Positions 42,001-53,718 of a stretch of DNA of 64,000 bases are shown piece after piece. Under the pieces are notes generated by a model, which saw nothing but the letters and a program-made list of their open reading frames with translations, had not been told where the DNA came from and ran no database searches. The stretch is from Isotricha intestinalis. Lineage: Eukaryota; Ciliophora; Litostomatea; Vestibuliferida; Isotrichidae. Positions within the stretch are counted from its first letter, which is position 1, and each line of letters begins with the position of its first letter. The stretch lies in NCBI GenBank assembly GCA_023807065.1, contig JAJJLU010000007.1:1-64000 (forward strand), in the 5' to 3' direction. The position numbers were made by a program, and so were the translations under genes.

Positions 42001-43735
42001 AAATACCGAAGAAGAAGATTTAAATGGAAATAAAATAAAAATAGATAAAACAAAAGTTGAAAATATATCCAAACATTATAGAAGATTTTATGGAGTTGAA
42101 TTAGAAAGAGTTTTTGATTTAAAAGTTCAAACTCCTTTTCATTTATCTTATGTAAGAAGAGGAAAAGAAAAAGATTATAATGATGAAACTGCAATTTTTT
42201 CTGCAATTTCAGAAATAAATAATAAAATAATTAAGGCTTATCCTATTGTTGAAGATAAGAGAACTTATGAAGAAATTGAAAAAGATAAATTAGATGAAAA
42301 AAAAAGAAAAAGATTAGAATTCAAAGAATTACTTCAAGAAAATATTCTACCTAAAAATTTAAGAAATAGAGATTATGGAGTATTTAAATCAGTGATTAGA
42401 ATAGCAGAAAAAAGTAAAATGGATGAATACACAAAATTAATAAATAATTATAAAAAAGACAATCCAGAAATTTTAAACGAATTAAAGAATATAACAAAAT
42501 ATGAAAAATTAACAAAAGCAATATTAATAAAGCAAGAAGTAATAATAAGATTATATATACTTCAATTAAGAGATTTACCAAATAAAGATATAGGAAGTGA
42601 AAGTGATCCGTATATAAAAATATATTTAGGTTCTCAATTAAAAATAAATGAGAAAGATAATTATATAGAAAATTCAAATAATGCAGATTGGTATAAATAT
42701 TATGATATAATAACAGAATTTCCAGGTGAAAGTACAATAAAAATCGAAGTTTGGGATAATGATCCAATTTTTAAAGATGAATTAATTGGATCTACAAAAA
42801 TTGATTTAGAAGATAGATTTTATCAATCTAATTGGAGAGATTTAAAATATAAACCTATTGAAACTAGAAATTTATATCATCCTGATTTACAAAATATTCA
42901 AGGTAATATTATTTTATGGGTTGAAATATTAGAAAAGAAAGATATATCAAACATTCAACCTTGGGAAATTTCAAAAGAACCTCAAAAAGAAATTGAAATG
43001 AGATTAATTATTTGGGAAACTGAAAATATGAAAAATTTAGATTTTGAAGGAACAAGTGATATATACATTAATGCATATATTAATCCTAAAATTAAACAAA
43101 GTACTGATGTTCATTATAGATGTACTGATGGTAATGCTTCTTTTAATTGGAGAATTGTTATTCCTATTAATTTACCTGATAAAAATTCTAATTATTTAAA
43201 TTTACAATGTTATGATAAAGATATTTTCTCCAGTGATGATTTTATTTGTGGTTCTCAAATTAATATTACTAATCTATTAATGATACCTAAAGATTTAAAT
43301 TTACCTATTAAATTTAATAAAGATTATTATTCTGAATGTTCAGAAAAAGAAAAAGAAAAATATAAAAACATAGAATTTTTAAGTGGAGATGATGAAAATA
43401 AATTTTGGGTCCAATGTTATAAAAAAAATGAAAAAGAAGGAAGAATTTTATGTTCATTAGAATTTTTACCAAAATGGAAAGCTGATTTATGTAAAGTTGG
43501 TTTAGGAAGAAAAGAACCTAATATTGAACCTTATTTACCTCCTCCTAATGGGAGATTTCAATGGAGTTTAAATCCTTTTAAAACTTTAAATCAATGTGTT
43601 GGACCCAGTTTTAGAAGAAAAATGTATTGCTGGATTTGTGCCATTTTCTGTTTGCTTTATTTAGCTTTTTTAATTCCATATATGATACTTCATTTCTTTG
43701 GACAAATTAGTAACCCTTTTAATTATAGAAAGTGA
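39100..43735 (+). CDS. Ferlin (multi-C2 tail-anchored membrane fusion protein), one frameshift
   Basis: Two frames (39100-41373 and from ~41374 to 43735) join into about 1545 residues. C2 domains can be seen at roughly 30-150, 190-320, 545-690 and 705-800 of the first part. More lie at ~395-520 and 535-690 of the second part. A FerI-like stretch (NDPRVELEINKDSYDCFLP) follows the first C2. A TM helix sits at the C-terminus (CWICAIFCLLYLAFLIPYMI), as in all ferlins. The frame changes by +1 at 41365-41374, inside a C2 domain: GSSPTINSV reads into KFDLNLPKDEIF. Ferlins drive calcium-dependent vesicle fusion. The stop is TGA. Confidence 0.88.
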
Positions 43736-43803
43736 GTTTTTTTTATTTAAATAATTTTTTATTGTGTTATTTTAAATAATTGCTTTTTATTTTATTAGAA
43801 TAA

Positions 43804-45517
43804 TTACTCATACCAACATTTTATATAATAATCAGAAGAAACAGTTATTATAGTTTTATCTTTTAATTCAATGCAAGTATAAATATAACCATCATGAGCT
43901 TTTTCTTTTGAATAAATTAAATTTAAATTTTGTTGTGAATACTGATATTTTTCAATAGAATAATATCCATTTTTATCGGTAACAGAACATAAAAGTGATC
44001 CATCTAAGCATTTATAAACTGCATATATAGTTAATAATATAGAAATTATTTTTATTAGTTGATAAGCGATATTTTAATTAAATAAAATCTTTTTGTACTA
44101 CTTCCTCCTCCTACACATAATATATCGTTTTCTATCAAACATAAATTTTGTCTAGTTTCAGAGTTAGTCACAATATTGTTTAAAGTTGCAATATTTGAAT
44201 AATCTGTATTCCAAAATTTTAAACATTTCTCTGTATATAATGATATAACATATTTATTTTCATTTTCATTTTTATTTTAAAATATTACAACTTCCATTAT
44301 TAATCATAAAATCAATATCTTTAATGCATTCAAATTGATTTAAAGTGTTTGGTTTCCATATTTTCATTTTTTTATCATAAGAAATTGAAATTAATTCATT
44401 TTTTTTAATTTCTATAACTTTATAAACATAGTTTGTATAACCTTTAAGATATTGTTCTATCTGATATTTATTATTTTCTAATAATTATATTATATACATT
44501 TGAGAATTTGATGAACATACGATAATTCTTCCATCTTCTAATTCAGTAAACGAGTAAATAGAATAATAGGAATAGTCATTTATTGATAATTGAATATCTA
44601 AAGAATCTTTGTTATATATATCTAAATATAGTGAACAAGAAACGATACTTCCATCTTTTAAAACATTTATATAATAAATTGGATTAGATTTTTTTATTTT
44701 TTTATAACATGTAAATTGAACATTTTTGATGTTTGAAATTAAAGAAATATATTTATTCCCTTCTGAATATATTTTTTCAAAAAGTTCTATTTTATTTGAA
44801 TTTGTTGAATTTATATAATTATTTATATTATTTCTCACAAAAAAATTTAAATTATTTTGAGATTTTTGGAATTGTTCATTAAATAATATCATTTTTAAAT
44901 ATTGAATTTCTTTTATTCTTATTTCATTAAAATTATCAATAACAGAAACAATATCATTTTTCAATTTATCTAATCTATGAATTTGTGATTCCAAATCTTT
45001 AATTTCTTTTTCTAATTTTGTTTTCATCTCATCAGAAAAATTATATTCAGGTAAGAAAATTAAATCATGTCCTTTATGAGTGGAATAACAAAAAGAACAA
45101 ATATTTTTTTACATTGTTGGCAATACCAACAATATGAATTTAAATGTACTCTACATAAACCATCATATTTTCTATAATTAGTTATATTATGTTCATTTTC
45201 ATTAATATGATTAATTTGACAATTATGACAAATAAATTTATCACATTTTGTGCAAAAACCGAAATCTCCTTTTATTTCATGTGAATTTTTTCCACAATCT
45301 TTGCATTTTTCTTTTAAAAGTGAAAATTCATTATATTTTGATAAATAATCATGTAATAAAATATTTCCTGAATGACCTTTTTCACAAAAAAAATAATTGT
45401 TGGATTTCCATCTTTATATCTTATATCTAAAGAGCATAATAAATTACATTTTATGCATCTTGTAATATTATCAAAGGTAAAAGTAGTTGTTGGTGTATAA
45501 TTATTTGTGTTAAGCAT
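43804..45517 (-). pseudogene. Pseudogene of a B-box / coiled-coil / WD-repeat protein
   Basis: Reading from 45517, an N-terminal zinc-binding region (CIKCNLLC... then CKDCGKNSHEIKGDFGFC...CHNCQINH) is followed by a second B-box (CKKNICSFC...H). Next come a coiled coil (KEIKDLESQIHRLDKLKND) and WD-like repeats (YDKKMKIWKPNT, TEKCLKFWNT, DYYIKCWYE). The frame breaks near 45388 and 45108, both in T/A runs. An in-frame TAA sits at 44485-44487, followed by further shifts near 44275 and 44060. At least five lesions in 1.7 kb make it a pseudogene. The intact family would resemble TRIM-like proteins with a C-terminal propeller, common in ciliates. Confidence 0.8.
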
Positions 45518-46652
45518 TTTTCAAGTGAAAAATAAAAAATAATAAAATAAAAATATTAAATATTTTTTTATTAATATAAAATAATTTTGGTTATATTATT
45601 TAAATGTGTGTTTTATTCTTCAAATATGTATTTTGTTTATATTCTTTTTTTTTTTGATTGTATTTTTTTGTTTGTGCTTTTTTTTTCTTGGAAAAATAAT
45701 TCAAAAATGAAATTTTTGTTTATTGATTTTTTCTCTTTGTTTTCCAAAAAAATAATTTAAAAGGTATTTTAAAAAAGAAGTTGAAAAATTAAAATGAAAA
45801 AAGTCATAAAAAGTTATTTAATATATATAATAAATTATGAATCAAATTTCCTAAACACAATAATAAAGATATAAGAAATAGAATAATAATTACAAGAATA
45901 AAAATTTGAATCAAACTTAACAAAAAATTTTACAGAAATATCAAAAGAAGATGAAGAAAAAAAAACATATTATGAGCAAATGATGTTAGTGTGATATAAC
46001 AAAATGATGGATAATATTTAATAGTTAAGAAGTAAAAGTAAAGATTTAATATATATTAAAAGTAAATATTGATGGAATATTTTTGGATAATTAAAATGTG
46101 TAAATATAATGAAGCGCCATTTTTGGAGATGAAGAAACTAAACTTTTTAATAAAGTTTTACGCTATAATGGTTATAAAAATTTAAATAAAAAAATAAAAG
46201 AAATTTTATTAACTTAAATTTGCAAATAAAGAAATATTTATTATATTTTTTCACTCTAATATATATAAACAAATTACATATAATTAATTTTAAATAATAA
46301 ATATTTAAATATATTCTATTTTAAAGTTTAAAATTTTTTAAAAAATATAATTTTAAATTTTAGTTAATTTTCAAATTAAAGGTTTATTTGATTATACATC
46401 TTCGTATAAAAAGAAAGATTTTTAAAGGTAAAATATTTTCTGTTTTTACATCTTTATTTTTAATTATATTTTTTGTTTTTATTTTGATATTCAAAATGAA
46501 TCATATTATTTGATTCTAATTATTTTCATTTTCCATTTCCAATTTCTTATTATGAAAATTTTATAAAATTATTATAAAAACAGATAAATAAATGTTTGTA
46601 AAAACATATTAAATAAAAAAATAAAAAGTAAAAAAAATAATTAACAAAGAAT
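45518..46652. other. Long gene-poor region
   Basis: A 1.1 kb stretch between a pseudogene and a phosphatase gene, with T-rich and A-rich low-complexity blocks. It contains a coding-like remnant at about 45837-46217 (listed separately) and otherwise nothing I can support. Confidence 0.5.
45837..46217 (+). pseudogene. Probable decayed gene fragment
   Basis: This stretch has coding-like plus-strand pieces broken by stops and shifts. The clearest is AIFGDEETKLFNKVLRYN, followed by GYKNLNKKIKEILLT and a stop near 46217. Upstream pieces contain ISKEDEEKKTYYEQMM. No start or single frame joins them. Likely the remains of a gene, family unknown. Confidence 0.35.
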
Positions 46653-48659
46653 ATGGATTCAATTAATACTGGATTTAAAAATCTTTCAATAAAACAAGGA
46701 AAAACTCAAATATCAAGAAATGAATATATAGAAAGTATAAAAAAAAGAAGAAAATTACCAAACACAAAAAGTTTTGATATATCATTTCAAAAATTCATAA
46801 ATTTTTCAAACAAATTAAATAATATTGATATGAATAAAAATCTAAAATCATCTTCACATGAAAAAGAAATAAATATAAAAACTCCAATAACAAATATAAC
46901 AAATAAACAAAAAGTAAATCATAAAAAAACAAATTCATTGACAATAGATTTAGATCCTCAAAATTTTAAGAAGAAAAATATTATAAAAGTAAATCCTCAA
47001 AAAAAACAAACTAAAATAATTTATAAAAATAGGAATAGAAATCATTTAGATGTTGTAAATTCAAATGAAGAAAATAATACTGATAATATTATATGTGAAC
47101 CAATTATTATTAATGAAAATTTAATTGAGAAAGAAAAAGAAAGTTCTACTTTATCTACTTCACAAAGAACAAATCCAGAAAAAATAAATAATAATAATGA
47201 ATCTTTTGAAAAATTAGATTCTATTATTATAAATAAAGATGATAATAGAAGAGCAAAATATTTTATTAAAACTGCAAGAAATAAATTAAAAAATAGTGTT
47301 TCTTCAATTAATTTTTTAAATTCAATTAATTTTTCTAATAATAGATGTTTATCTAGTAGAAATTTTAATAATAATTTTGATAATAGAAAATCAATTGAAA
47401 AAAATAATACTACTTCAAATTTTTTTCATAGAGATTTATGTTTAAACATTGAGGATTTAATTATGATTGAAGATAAATTTAATAAATTAATTAAAGCATT
47501 AAATGAAGAAAATATAAATTTTGTAAATAAAATTTGTTTTGAATGGTGGAATTATTATTTCAATTGTTCATTTAAAGGAAATTGTGATTATTTATTTAAT
47601 GAACAAAGGAAAAAAAATTTAATTACTCATTATAATTCTCTATTATTAATTAGTATGATGTTAATATATGATTTATCTCTCAAATCCAAAATATTTTGTA
47701 AGATAATAGAATATATGAATAAAATAGTCATTATAAATTATCAAAGTTATCTTAATATTTGTTTAAGTTTAATAAATAGAATTAAACCTGAATATTTAAC
47801 TAGTAAATGGGTTGATAGATTAAAAGAAATAATTTATTCAAAAACTTCAAAAAATACATTTTTAATAAGTTCAATAGAGCAAAATTTAATATCAATAAAT
47901 CAAATATTATTAAAAATAATAAATACATATGGTAACAATACTAATATATTAAATCCGAAAATTCAAATTGTATATAAAAATTACTTAAAATATGATTCAG
48001 ATTCAATAAATAAAATATTTATGGGAAATATAATATATATAGAAAATAAAGGAGGTTCAATAACCTATTCATCAAAAAAACAAAGTAATCCTTTATTTTC
48101 TTCATTTTTACCAAGTCCTCCTTTAAAAGAACTAACATTAGTTTTAGATCTTGATGAAACAATAATGTCATTTATATATATTAATGAAGATAATAAAGAA
48201 GGTCTTTTAAGAATAAGACCTTATTTATATAATTTCTTAAATTTAATTAAAAGTTATTATGAAATTGTCATTTTTACTACTGCAACTTCTAATTATGCAG
48301 ATCCATTAATTGATAATATTGAAATTCAAAAAGGAAAATATTTTGATTATAGATTATATAGAGAACATTGTACAATTAGAAATAATGATATTATTAAAGA
48401 TATTAGTTTAATTGGGAGAGATTTAAGTAAAATTATTATTGTTGATAATATTCAACAAAATTTTAAATTACAAAAAGAAAATGGTATTTTAATTAGTTCT
48501 TTTTGGGGAGAAGATGATGATGATAAAGTTTTACTTCAATTAGGAAGAATTTTAGTTTCTATTGCTATTGATATGATTGAAAATGATTATGATTTAGATA
48601 TCAGAGATGAAATTAAAAAATATAAAGAAGATATTATTAAAAATGTATCTATTAGTTAA
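46653..48659 (+). CDS. SCP/FCP1-type HAD phosphatase, long N-terminus
   Basis: The catalytic domain is at the C-terminus (about 490-660): LTLVLDLDETIMSF with D499 and D501, then LLRIRPYLYNFL, VIFTTATSNYADPLID, LYREHCTIRN, IIIVDNIQQNF and SSFWGEDDDD. The nucleophile, general acid and ligand residues are all present. The first ~270 residues are basic and disordered, and 270-470 is a helical region of unknown fold. This layout, with the HAD domain last, resembles CTD-phosphatase-like proteins of ciliates. It differs from the SCP gene at 11483, which has the domain first. Activity is likely, target unknown. Confidence 0.9.
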   Translation: MDSINTGFKNLSIKQGKTQISRNEYIESIKKRRKLPNTKSFDISFQKFINFSNKLNNIDMNKNLKSSSHEKEINIKTPITNITNKQKVNHKKTNSLTIDLDPQNFKKKNIIKVNPQKKQTKIIYKNRNRNHLDVVNSNEENNTDNIICEPIIINENLIEKEKESSTLSTSQRTNPEKINNNNESFEKLDSIIINKDDNRRAKYFIKTARNKLKNSVSSINFLNSINFSNNRCLSSRNFNNNFDNRKSIEKNNTTSNFFHRDLCLNIEDLIMIEDKFNKLIKALNEENINFVNKICFEWWNYYFNCSFKGNCDYLFNEQRKKNLITHYNSLLLISMMLIYDLSLKSKIFCKIIEYMNKIVIINYQSYLNICLSLINRIKPEYLTSKWVDRLKEIIYSKTSKNTFLISSIEQNLISINQILLKIINTYGNNTNILNPKIQIVYKNYLKYDSDSINKIFMGNIIYIENKGGSITYSSKKQSNPLFSSFLPSPPLKELTLVLDLDETIMSFIYINEDNKEGLLRIRPYLYNFLNLIKSYYEIVIFTTATSNYADPLIDNIEIQKGKYFDYRLYREHCTIRNNDIIKDISLIGRDLSKIIIVDNIQQNFKLQKENGILISSFWGEDDDDKVLLQLGRILVSIAIDMIENDYDLDIRDEIKKYKEDIIKNVSIS

Positions 48660-48935
48660 TTCATTTAGGTATAAGTGGATTTTATATATTTATTTATTTT
48701 TTATCTCAGTATTATTTTGAGTTATTTTTTTATTTTTTTAATTTTTATTTTTATTAAATAATATAATATTTATTCAAGTGTAAATTTAACTTTAAATATT
48801 GTTATTTAAATACCCTTAAAATAATTAATATCATAAAAAAAGTTAAAAAAAAATATTATTATTCAAAAAAAAATAATTTCCCTCCAAAAAAGTATATAAA
48901 ACCGAAAAAAAATTTAAAAAACATAATTAAAAACA

Positions 48936-51029
48936 ATGAATAAAATATTTAACTATTTTATACCATCTTCAACAACAAATCCAAATTCATATGAAATTCC
49001 AAATTTGAAATTATCAGGCTCATTATACATAAAAGAAATAGGTAAAAAATTAGAGAAAATAACAGAAGAATGTACAATTTCACTGATAATATTAAATGAA
49101 AATAAATTTGAATATTTATTAAATATTGTAAATGATGAATATGAAGAAGGAGATGATGGAAATTGGAGCAATATGCAAATTAAAATTACTAATGAAGGTC
49201 ATTTTAAATTTTTTATTAATTCAATGGGAAATGATTGTTTAATGTGGCAAAAAAATTTGAATTTTTTCATTTTTGAATTATTTCGTGATCCTGATATTAT
49301 AAATAAAAAAGAAAAATTTTTTGATAAATTATCTGAGTTAATTTGCTCTAATGATTTTCAAATTGATTTAAAAACTGCTGAGAATGAAGAAACAAAAAGT
49401 CAATATATTATGCATTATGATGTTATCACTGATATTGAAAAATTTCTTGAAGATAATTATAAAGAATTTAGAGAAAATAAAGATGTTGATAATTTAATTA
49501 GTCAAATGAGTAATGTTCAAATTTCTTTAATTAAATTTAAAAATCTCTTTCCTAAAGCTACTGAAAAATTTTCAGGAACTGGAAATTTATTTAAATATAA
49601 CAGAGAAACTGGAAATTCAGATTTACTTTTTGAAAATGGATTATTTAAAATTTATAATGTTGATATATTTAAATATTATATTGTATGTGAACATGACAAT
49701 AATGTTTTAGTTTATACTCAAATAACTCAAAATGCAAATATTATAGTTTTTGATAAAGAAAAAAATATTATGTTTTGTGATGTTAAAGGAGAAAAAGGTA
49801 AAGAAACAGTAAATGCCTATTCTTTTAGTTTTCAAAATGTAGATATAGAAGAATTAAAAAGTATAATTCATAAATCACAATATGAAACAAGTACATTAAC
49901 TCCATATGAAGATTTGTCAGAAGATAATAAAATATTTTTTGAAAAAGAAAACACATTAAATGAAACAGCATCTTTTTCAAATCAATATGATATTGATTTT
50001 GGAGATGGATATGAAAAAGAAGATAAAATTAATAATAAATTTACTACTCAAGCTTATTTATATGATAGAACTTTTGTTGCAAAAGATAATAATACTATTG
50101 AAGTTTTTAAACCAAGTAATGAATCAGGAGAATTACTTTCTGTTATGAATTTACCTTCAGTTAATGAATATAAAGGAAATAAAATTAATTTATCAGATGC
50201 AAAAATGTTTAAAAGTGATACAAATATGTTATTTTTAGATAAGAATAATAATAAAAGTTTATTTCAATTTGATGTAGAAAAAGGGAAAATTGTAGAAGAA
50301 TGGGAAACAAACTATGAAATAAAAGATTTTACTCACGAGAAGAAATTCAGTCAAATGGAAAATAGTAATATAATAAATTGTATAAATCAAAAGAATATAT
50401 TGATATTAGATAGTAGACAGAAAAATAAATTAGCAAATATAAAGGAATATAAAACAAATCCAAAATTCAATTGTATGGCATCAACAAATTTTGGTGGAGT
50501 TGCAATAGGATCTTTAAATGGAGAAATAAGATTATATGATGATTTAAAATTAAAAGCAAAAACATTATTAACTACTTATGGAGATGCAATTAGAGCTATT
50601 GATGTTACTAAAGATGGAAAATATATTTTAGCTACTTGTGATAAATATTTAATGGTTATTAATACTGTTAATCCTGAAAATGGAAATAATGGATTTGAAA
50701 AAAGATTAGGCAAATTTAAACATGGTCCTAAAACTTTAAAAATTACTCCTTTTGATGTTAGTAAATATAATTTACAATCTGATAATTTTACTCCTGCTAA
50801 ATTTAATATTTCGAAAAATGAAGATGAAAGTAATATTACCACTTCTATTGGAGAATATATTGTTATTTGGAATTTTAATAAAATTAAAAAAGGAATTTTA
50901 GATCAGTATAAAATTAAGAAAGTTAATCAATTTGTTATTGGAAATACTTTTAAGTATAATAAAAATCAAGTTATTGTTACTATGCCTAATACTCTTAGAG
51001 TCCAAAATCAGAAATTTTCTGAATATTAA
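48936..51029 (+). CDS. VID27 family protein
   Basis: 697 residues matching VID27 through its length: an N-terminal PH-like/pleckstrin-type part, the central FSGTGNLFKYNRETGNSDLLF segment, and a C-terminal propeller with DSRQKNKLANIKEY, FNCMASTNFGGVAIGSLNGEIRLYDD and GDAIRAIDVTKDGKYILATCDKYL. VID27 was named from yeast vacuole import and degradation of fructose-1,6-bisphosphatase; its molecular function remains poorly known. The family is common in fungi and plants and is present in some protists. Start at the ATG 48936. Confidence 0.88.
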   Translation: MNKIFNYFIPSSTTNPNSYEIPNLKLSGSLYIKEIGKKLEKITEECTISLIILNENKFEYLLNIVNDEYEEGDDGNWSNMQIKITNEGHFKFFINSMGNDCLMWQKNLNFFIFELFRDPDIINKKEKFFDKLSELICSNDFQIDLKTAENEETKSQYIMHYDVITDIEKFLEDNYKEFRENKDVDNLISQMSNVQISLIKFKNLFPKATEKFSGTGNLFKYNRETGNSDLLFENGLFKIYNVDIFKYYIVCEHDNNVLVYTQITQNANIIVFDKEKNIMFCDVKGEKGKETVNAYSFSFQNVDIEELKSIIHKSQYETSTLTPYEDLSEDNKIFFEKENTLNETASFSNQYDIDFGDGYEKEDKINNKFTTQAYLYDRTFVAKDNNTIEVFKPSNESGELLSVMNLPSVNEYKGNKINLSDAKMFKSDTNMLFLDKNNNKSLFQFDVEKGKIVEEWETNYEIKDFTHEKKFSQMENSNIINCINQKNILILDSRQKNKLANIKEYKTNPKFNCMASTNFGGVAIGSLNGEIRLYDDLKLKAKTLLTTYGDAIRAIDVTKDGKYILATCDKYLMVINTVNPENGNNGFEKRLGKFKHGPKTLKITPFDVSKYNLQSDNFTPAKFNISKNEDESNITTSIGEYIVIWNFNKIKKGILDQYKIKKVNQFVIGNTFKYNKNQVIVTMPNTLRVQNQKFSEY

Positions 51030-51219
51030 AATATTAATTTTTGGATTAAATTTTTTATATTTAATATATAATTAAATGGTTTATGAAAAATTTAACTTTT
51101 TTTTAATTTGATTTTTTTCAGTTTAAATTAATTTTAAATTATTTCAAAATATCATAATAAAAAAAATAAAAAATAATTTTTATTTTTTTCTCTTATCTTA
51201 ATTTATTACACAAATAAAT

Positions 51220-52695
51220 ATGTCAGAAGATTGGGAATCATTGAAAGAGAAAGGAAACATATTTTTTAAATCTAAAAACTATGAAAGAGCAATAGATTTA
51301 TATAATGAAGCGATTAAATTAGCACCAGATCAAGAAGTATTATATTCAAACAAAGGAACATGTTTAAAATGTTTAGGACGATTAAAAGAAGCGATAAAAG
51401 ATTATAAAACATCATTAGAATTAAATCCAAAAAATGTAAAAAATTTAAAAAGATTAGCAAGTGTATATGTTTTAATAGGAAATTATGGTGAAGCACAAAT
51501 AATATATGAAAAATGTGTTTCTTTAGAACCAAGAGATCCAATTCATAAAAATGATATTGATAAAGTGAAACGATTAATTCAAGATTATGATTCTATTGAT
51601 GAATATGAAAAAAAAGAAAATTGGGAAAGAGTAGAAGAAATATGTTCAAGATTAATAAAAGAATCATCTGAATTCACAGAATTAAAATTAAAATATATAA
51701 AATGTTTAATAGAAAATGTAAAATTATTAGAAGCCATAACATATATTCAAAATAATGTAAAAGGAGAAGAAAAAATAAAATATGAAGAATTTGATTATTA
51801 TGCAGCTTTAGCATTATATTATGACGGTCAATATGATAAAGCAAAAAAACAACTTTCTATTCTTCAAAGTAAATCAAGTGATAGTTCAAAATATAATAAA
51901 TTAAAAGAAAAATTAAATGAAATAAAAACAATAAAAGATAAAGCAACTTCAGTATTTAAAGATAAAAAGTATGAAGAAGCAATAGAAGAATATACAAAAT
52001 TATTAGATTTTGATCCTGATAATAAGAAATTTACATCAATAATATACGCAAATAGATCATTATGTTTTAAGAAATTAAATAAAATAACAGAAGCTTTAAA
52101 AGATTGTAATTCATCAGTAAAATTAAATCCAAATTATATTGGTGGATATTTGAAAAGAGGGAAAGTATATGAAGAATTAAAAATGTATGATGATGCAAGA
52201 AATGATTATTCAACAGCGAAAAAATTAGATCCATCAAATCAAGATGCAATAAATTATTTAAATAATTTAAAAATGATTGAGAAAGAAGTTAAAAAAAGAG
52301 ATTATTATCAAATTTTAGGAGTTGATAGAAATGCAGATGAAAGAACAATAAAGAAAGCATATCATAAAATGGCATTGAAATATCATCCAGATAGAAATTC
52401 AGAAAGTGAAGAAACAAAAAAAATGGCAGAAAAAAAATTTATTGATGTTAATGACGCTTATAATGTTTTAAGTGATCCTAAAAAAAAAAGTATGTATGAT
52501 CAAGGAATTGATCCTTTAAATCCTGAAGAACAAGGAGGTATGAATGTTAATTTCGGAGATGCTTCTGATATTCTTAGAATGTTCTTTGGGGGTTCTGGAG
52601 GTCCTCAGTTTCAGTTCTTTCAAAGTGGAGGAAGAGGAAGAAGTCAAGGAGGATTTTCAGGCTTCCCTGGCGGCTTTGAATTCACTTTTCATTAA
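51220..52695 (+). CDS. TPR-J-domain co-chaperone, DNAJC7-like
   Basis: Tetratricopeptide repeats fill residues 1-350. The first unit ([21 protein letters not shown]) is typical, and later ones such as [17 protein letters not shown] repeat the pattern. A J domain follows at ~363-432 with the HPD tripeptide at 389-391 (KYHPDRN) that triggers Hsp70 ATP hydrolysis. The tail is Gly/Phe-rich and ends GGFEFTFH. This order, TPRs then J domain, is that of DNAJC7 (TPR2), which links Hsp70 and Hsp90. No signal peptide, so it is cytosolic and not DNAJC3. Its Asn content is low, as expected for a conserved chaperone. Confidence 0.93.
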   Translation: MSEDWESLKEKGNIFFKSKNYERAIDLYNEAIKLAPDQEVLYSNKGTCLKCLGRLKEAIKDYKTSLELNPKNVKNLKRLASVYVLIGNYGEAQIIYEKCVSLEPRDPIHKNDIDKVKRLIQDYDSIDEYEKKENWERVEEICSRLIKESSEFTELKLKYIKCLIENVKLLEAITYIQNNVKGEEKIKYEEFDYYAALALYYDGQYDKAKKQLSILQSKSSDSSKYNKLKEKLNEIKTIKDKATSVFKDKKYEEAIEEYTKLLDFDPDNKKFTSIIYANRSLCFKKLNKITEALKDCNSSVKLNPNYIGGYLKRGKVYEELKMYDDARNDYSTAKKLDPSNQDAINYLNNLKMIEKEVKKRDYYQILGVDRNADERTIKKAYHKMALKYHPDRNSESEETKKMAEKKFIDVNDAYNVLSDPKKKSMYDQGIDPLNPEEQGGMNVNFGDASDILRMFFGGSGGPQFQFFQSGGRGRSQGGFSGFPGGFEFTFH

Positions 52696-52850
52696 TTTTT
52701 CAATTCTATCAATTTTTTATTATTAAACATTATTTTTTTAGATTGTTTTCCTTTTTTTCATTTTTTTTTTAAAATTTGGTTTAATTATTAAAATACAAAT
52801 TTAATTTTAATCTTAGATAAAATTAAAAATTATATAATAAATATATAATA

Positions 52851-53576
52851 ATGAGTTTAACAAAGATAATAATTCATAAATGTTTTAATATAGAAAGAAG
52901 ATATCTTTTTAATCATTTACCAGAGAAAATTTTATTAATTTGTAATGGTGAAACCGAGGCAAATATAAATCCAAATATATATTCAACAACTCCAAACAAT
53001 AAAATAAAATTAACAAAGAAGGGAAAAGAAGAAGCAAATGAAATGAGTAAAAAATTACAAAAAATAATAAAACCAAAAGAATCATTAAAATTTTATATAT
53101 CATCATATAAAAGAGCAATAGAGACATATGAAGAAATAGAGAAAGAATTAAAGAAGAAAAAATATATATTTAAACATCAAATTGAACCTCTATTAAAAGA
53201 ACAAGATTTTGGAATGATGTCAAATATAAATAAAAAAGAAAGAGAAAAAAGACTTTTTATAGGAAAATTTTATTATAGAGCTAATGGAGGAGAAAGTGGA
53301 TGTGATGTTAATAGAAGAGTTGAAGAATTTAAAAAAAAATTATGCGATGAAATTGAGTTTGGAGGAAAATATTATAAAAATATTATTCTTATTACTCATT
53401 CTTGTTTTTTAAGAGTTTTTATCATGAATTTTCTACATTTTGATATTGATACTTATCATCGTTTGGCAAAACCAAAAAATAGTGATATTTGGATTTTTCA
53501 AAAAAATAAAAGTTTTCATACTTTAATTGAAAATGCTTATTCTCTTAAAAATAATATTGAATATTATAATTATTGA
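52851..53576 (+). CDS. Histidine-phosphatase-fold protein lacking the catalytic His
   Basis: 241 residues with the phosphoglycerate-mutase-like fold: a first strand and loop ILLICNGETEAN, then SSYKRAIET, then EQDFGMMSN, then NGGESGCDVNRRVEEF, and ITHSCFLRVF near the end. In active members the first motif is RHG; here it is C31-N32-G33, so the phospho-accepting His is Asn. The second His (H183) and the Arg of SSYKR remain. This looks like a pseudophosphatase, or an enzyme that works otherwise. The N-terminus and start (ATG 52851) look complete. It ends with TGA. Confidence 0.85.
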   Translation: MSLTKIIIHKCFNIERRYLFNHLPEKILLICNGETEANINPNIYSTTPNNKIKLTKKGKEEANEMSKKLQKIIKPKESLKFYISSYKRAIETYEEIEKELKKKKYIFKHQIEPLLKEQDFGMMSNINKKEREKRLFIGKFYYRANGGESGCDVNRRVEEFKKKLCDEIEFGGKYYKNIILITHSCFLRVFIMNFLHFDIDTYHRLAKPKNSDIWIFQKNKSFHTLIENAYSLKNNIEYYNY

Positions 53577-53718
53577 TTTTTTTATTTAAATATATGAATA
53601 GTAGTTTCTTTGGGTTTAAATTATATTTTTCTTTTTCAAATAAGTTTTTTCGGTTAATTTTTTTTAATTAAAATATACCATAATATTATACTAATTTATA
53701 TAAAAAAGACACTTTAAT

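Noticed and set aside
43733..43799. Possible intron GTGAGT...TTATTAG at the end of the ferlin
   Set aside because: Splicing would add only a short tail after the TM anchor and run into the pseudogene; ferlins normally end just after the TM, so the TGA is accepted as the stop.
44485..45027. 180-residue ORF as a separate gene
   Set aside because: Frames on both sides continue the same B-box/WD protein, so it is a piece of a pseudogene.
45248..45517. Short ORFs on both strands near the B-box region
   Set aside because: The minus one is the broken N-terminus of the pseudogene; the plus one is its antisense.
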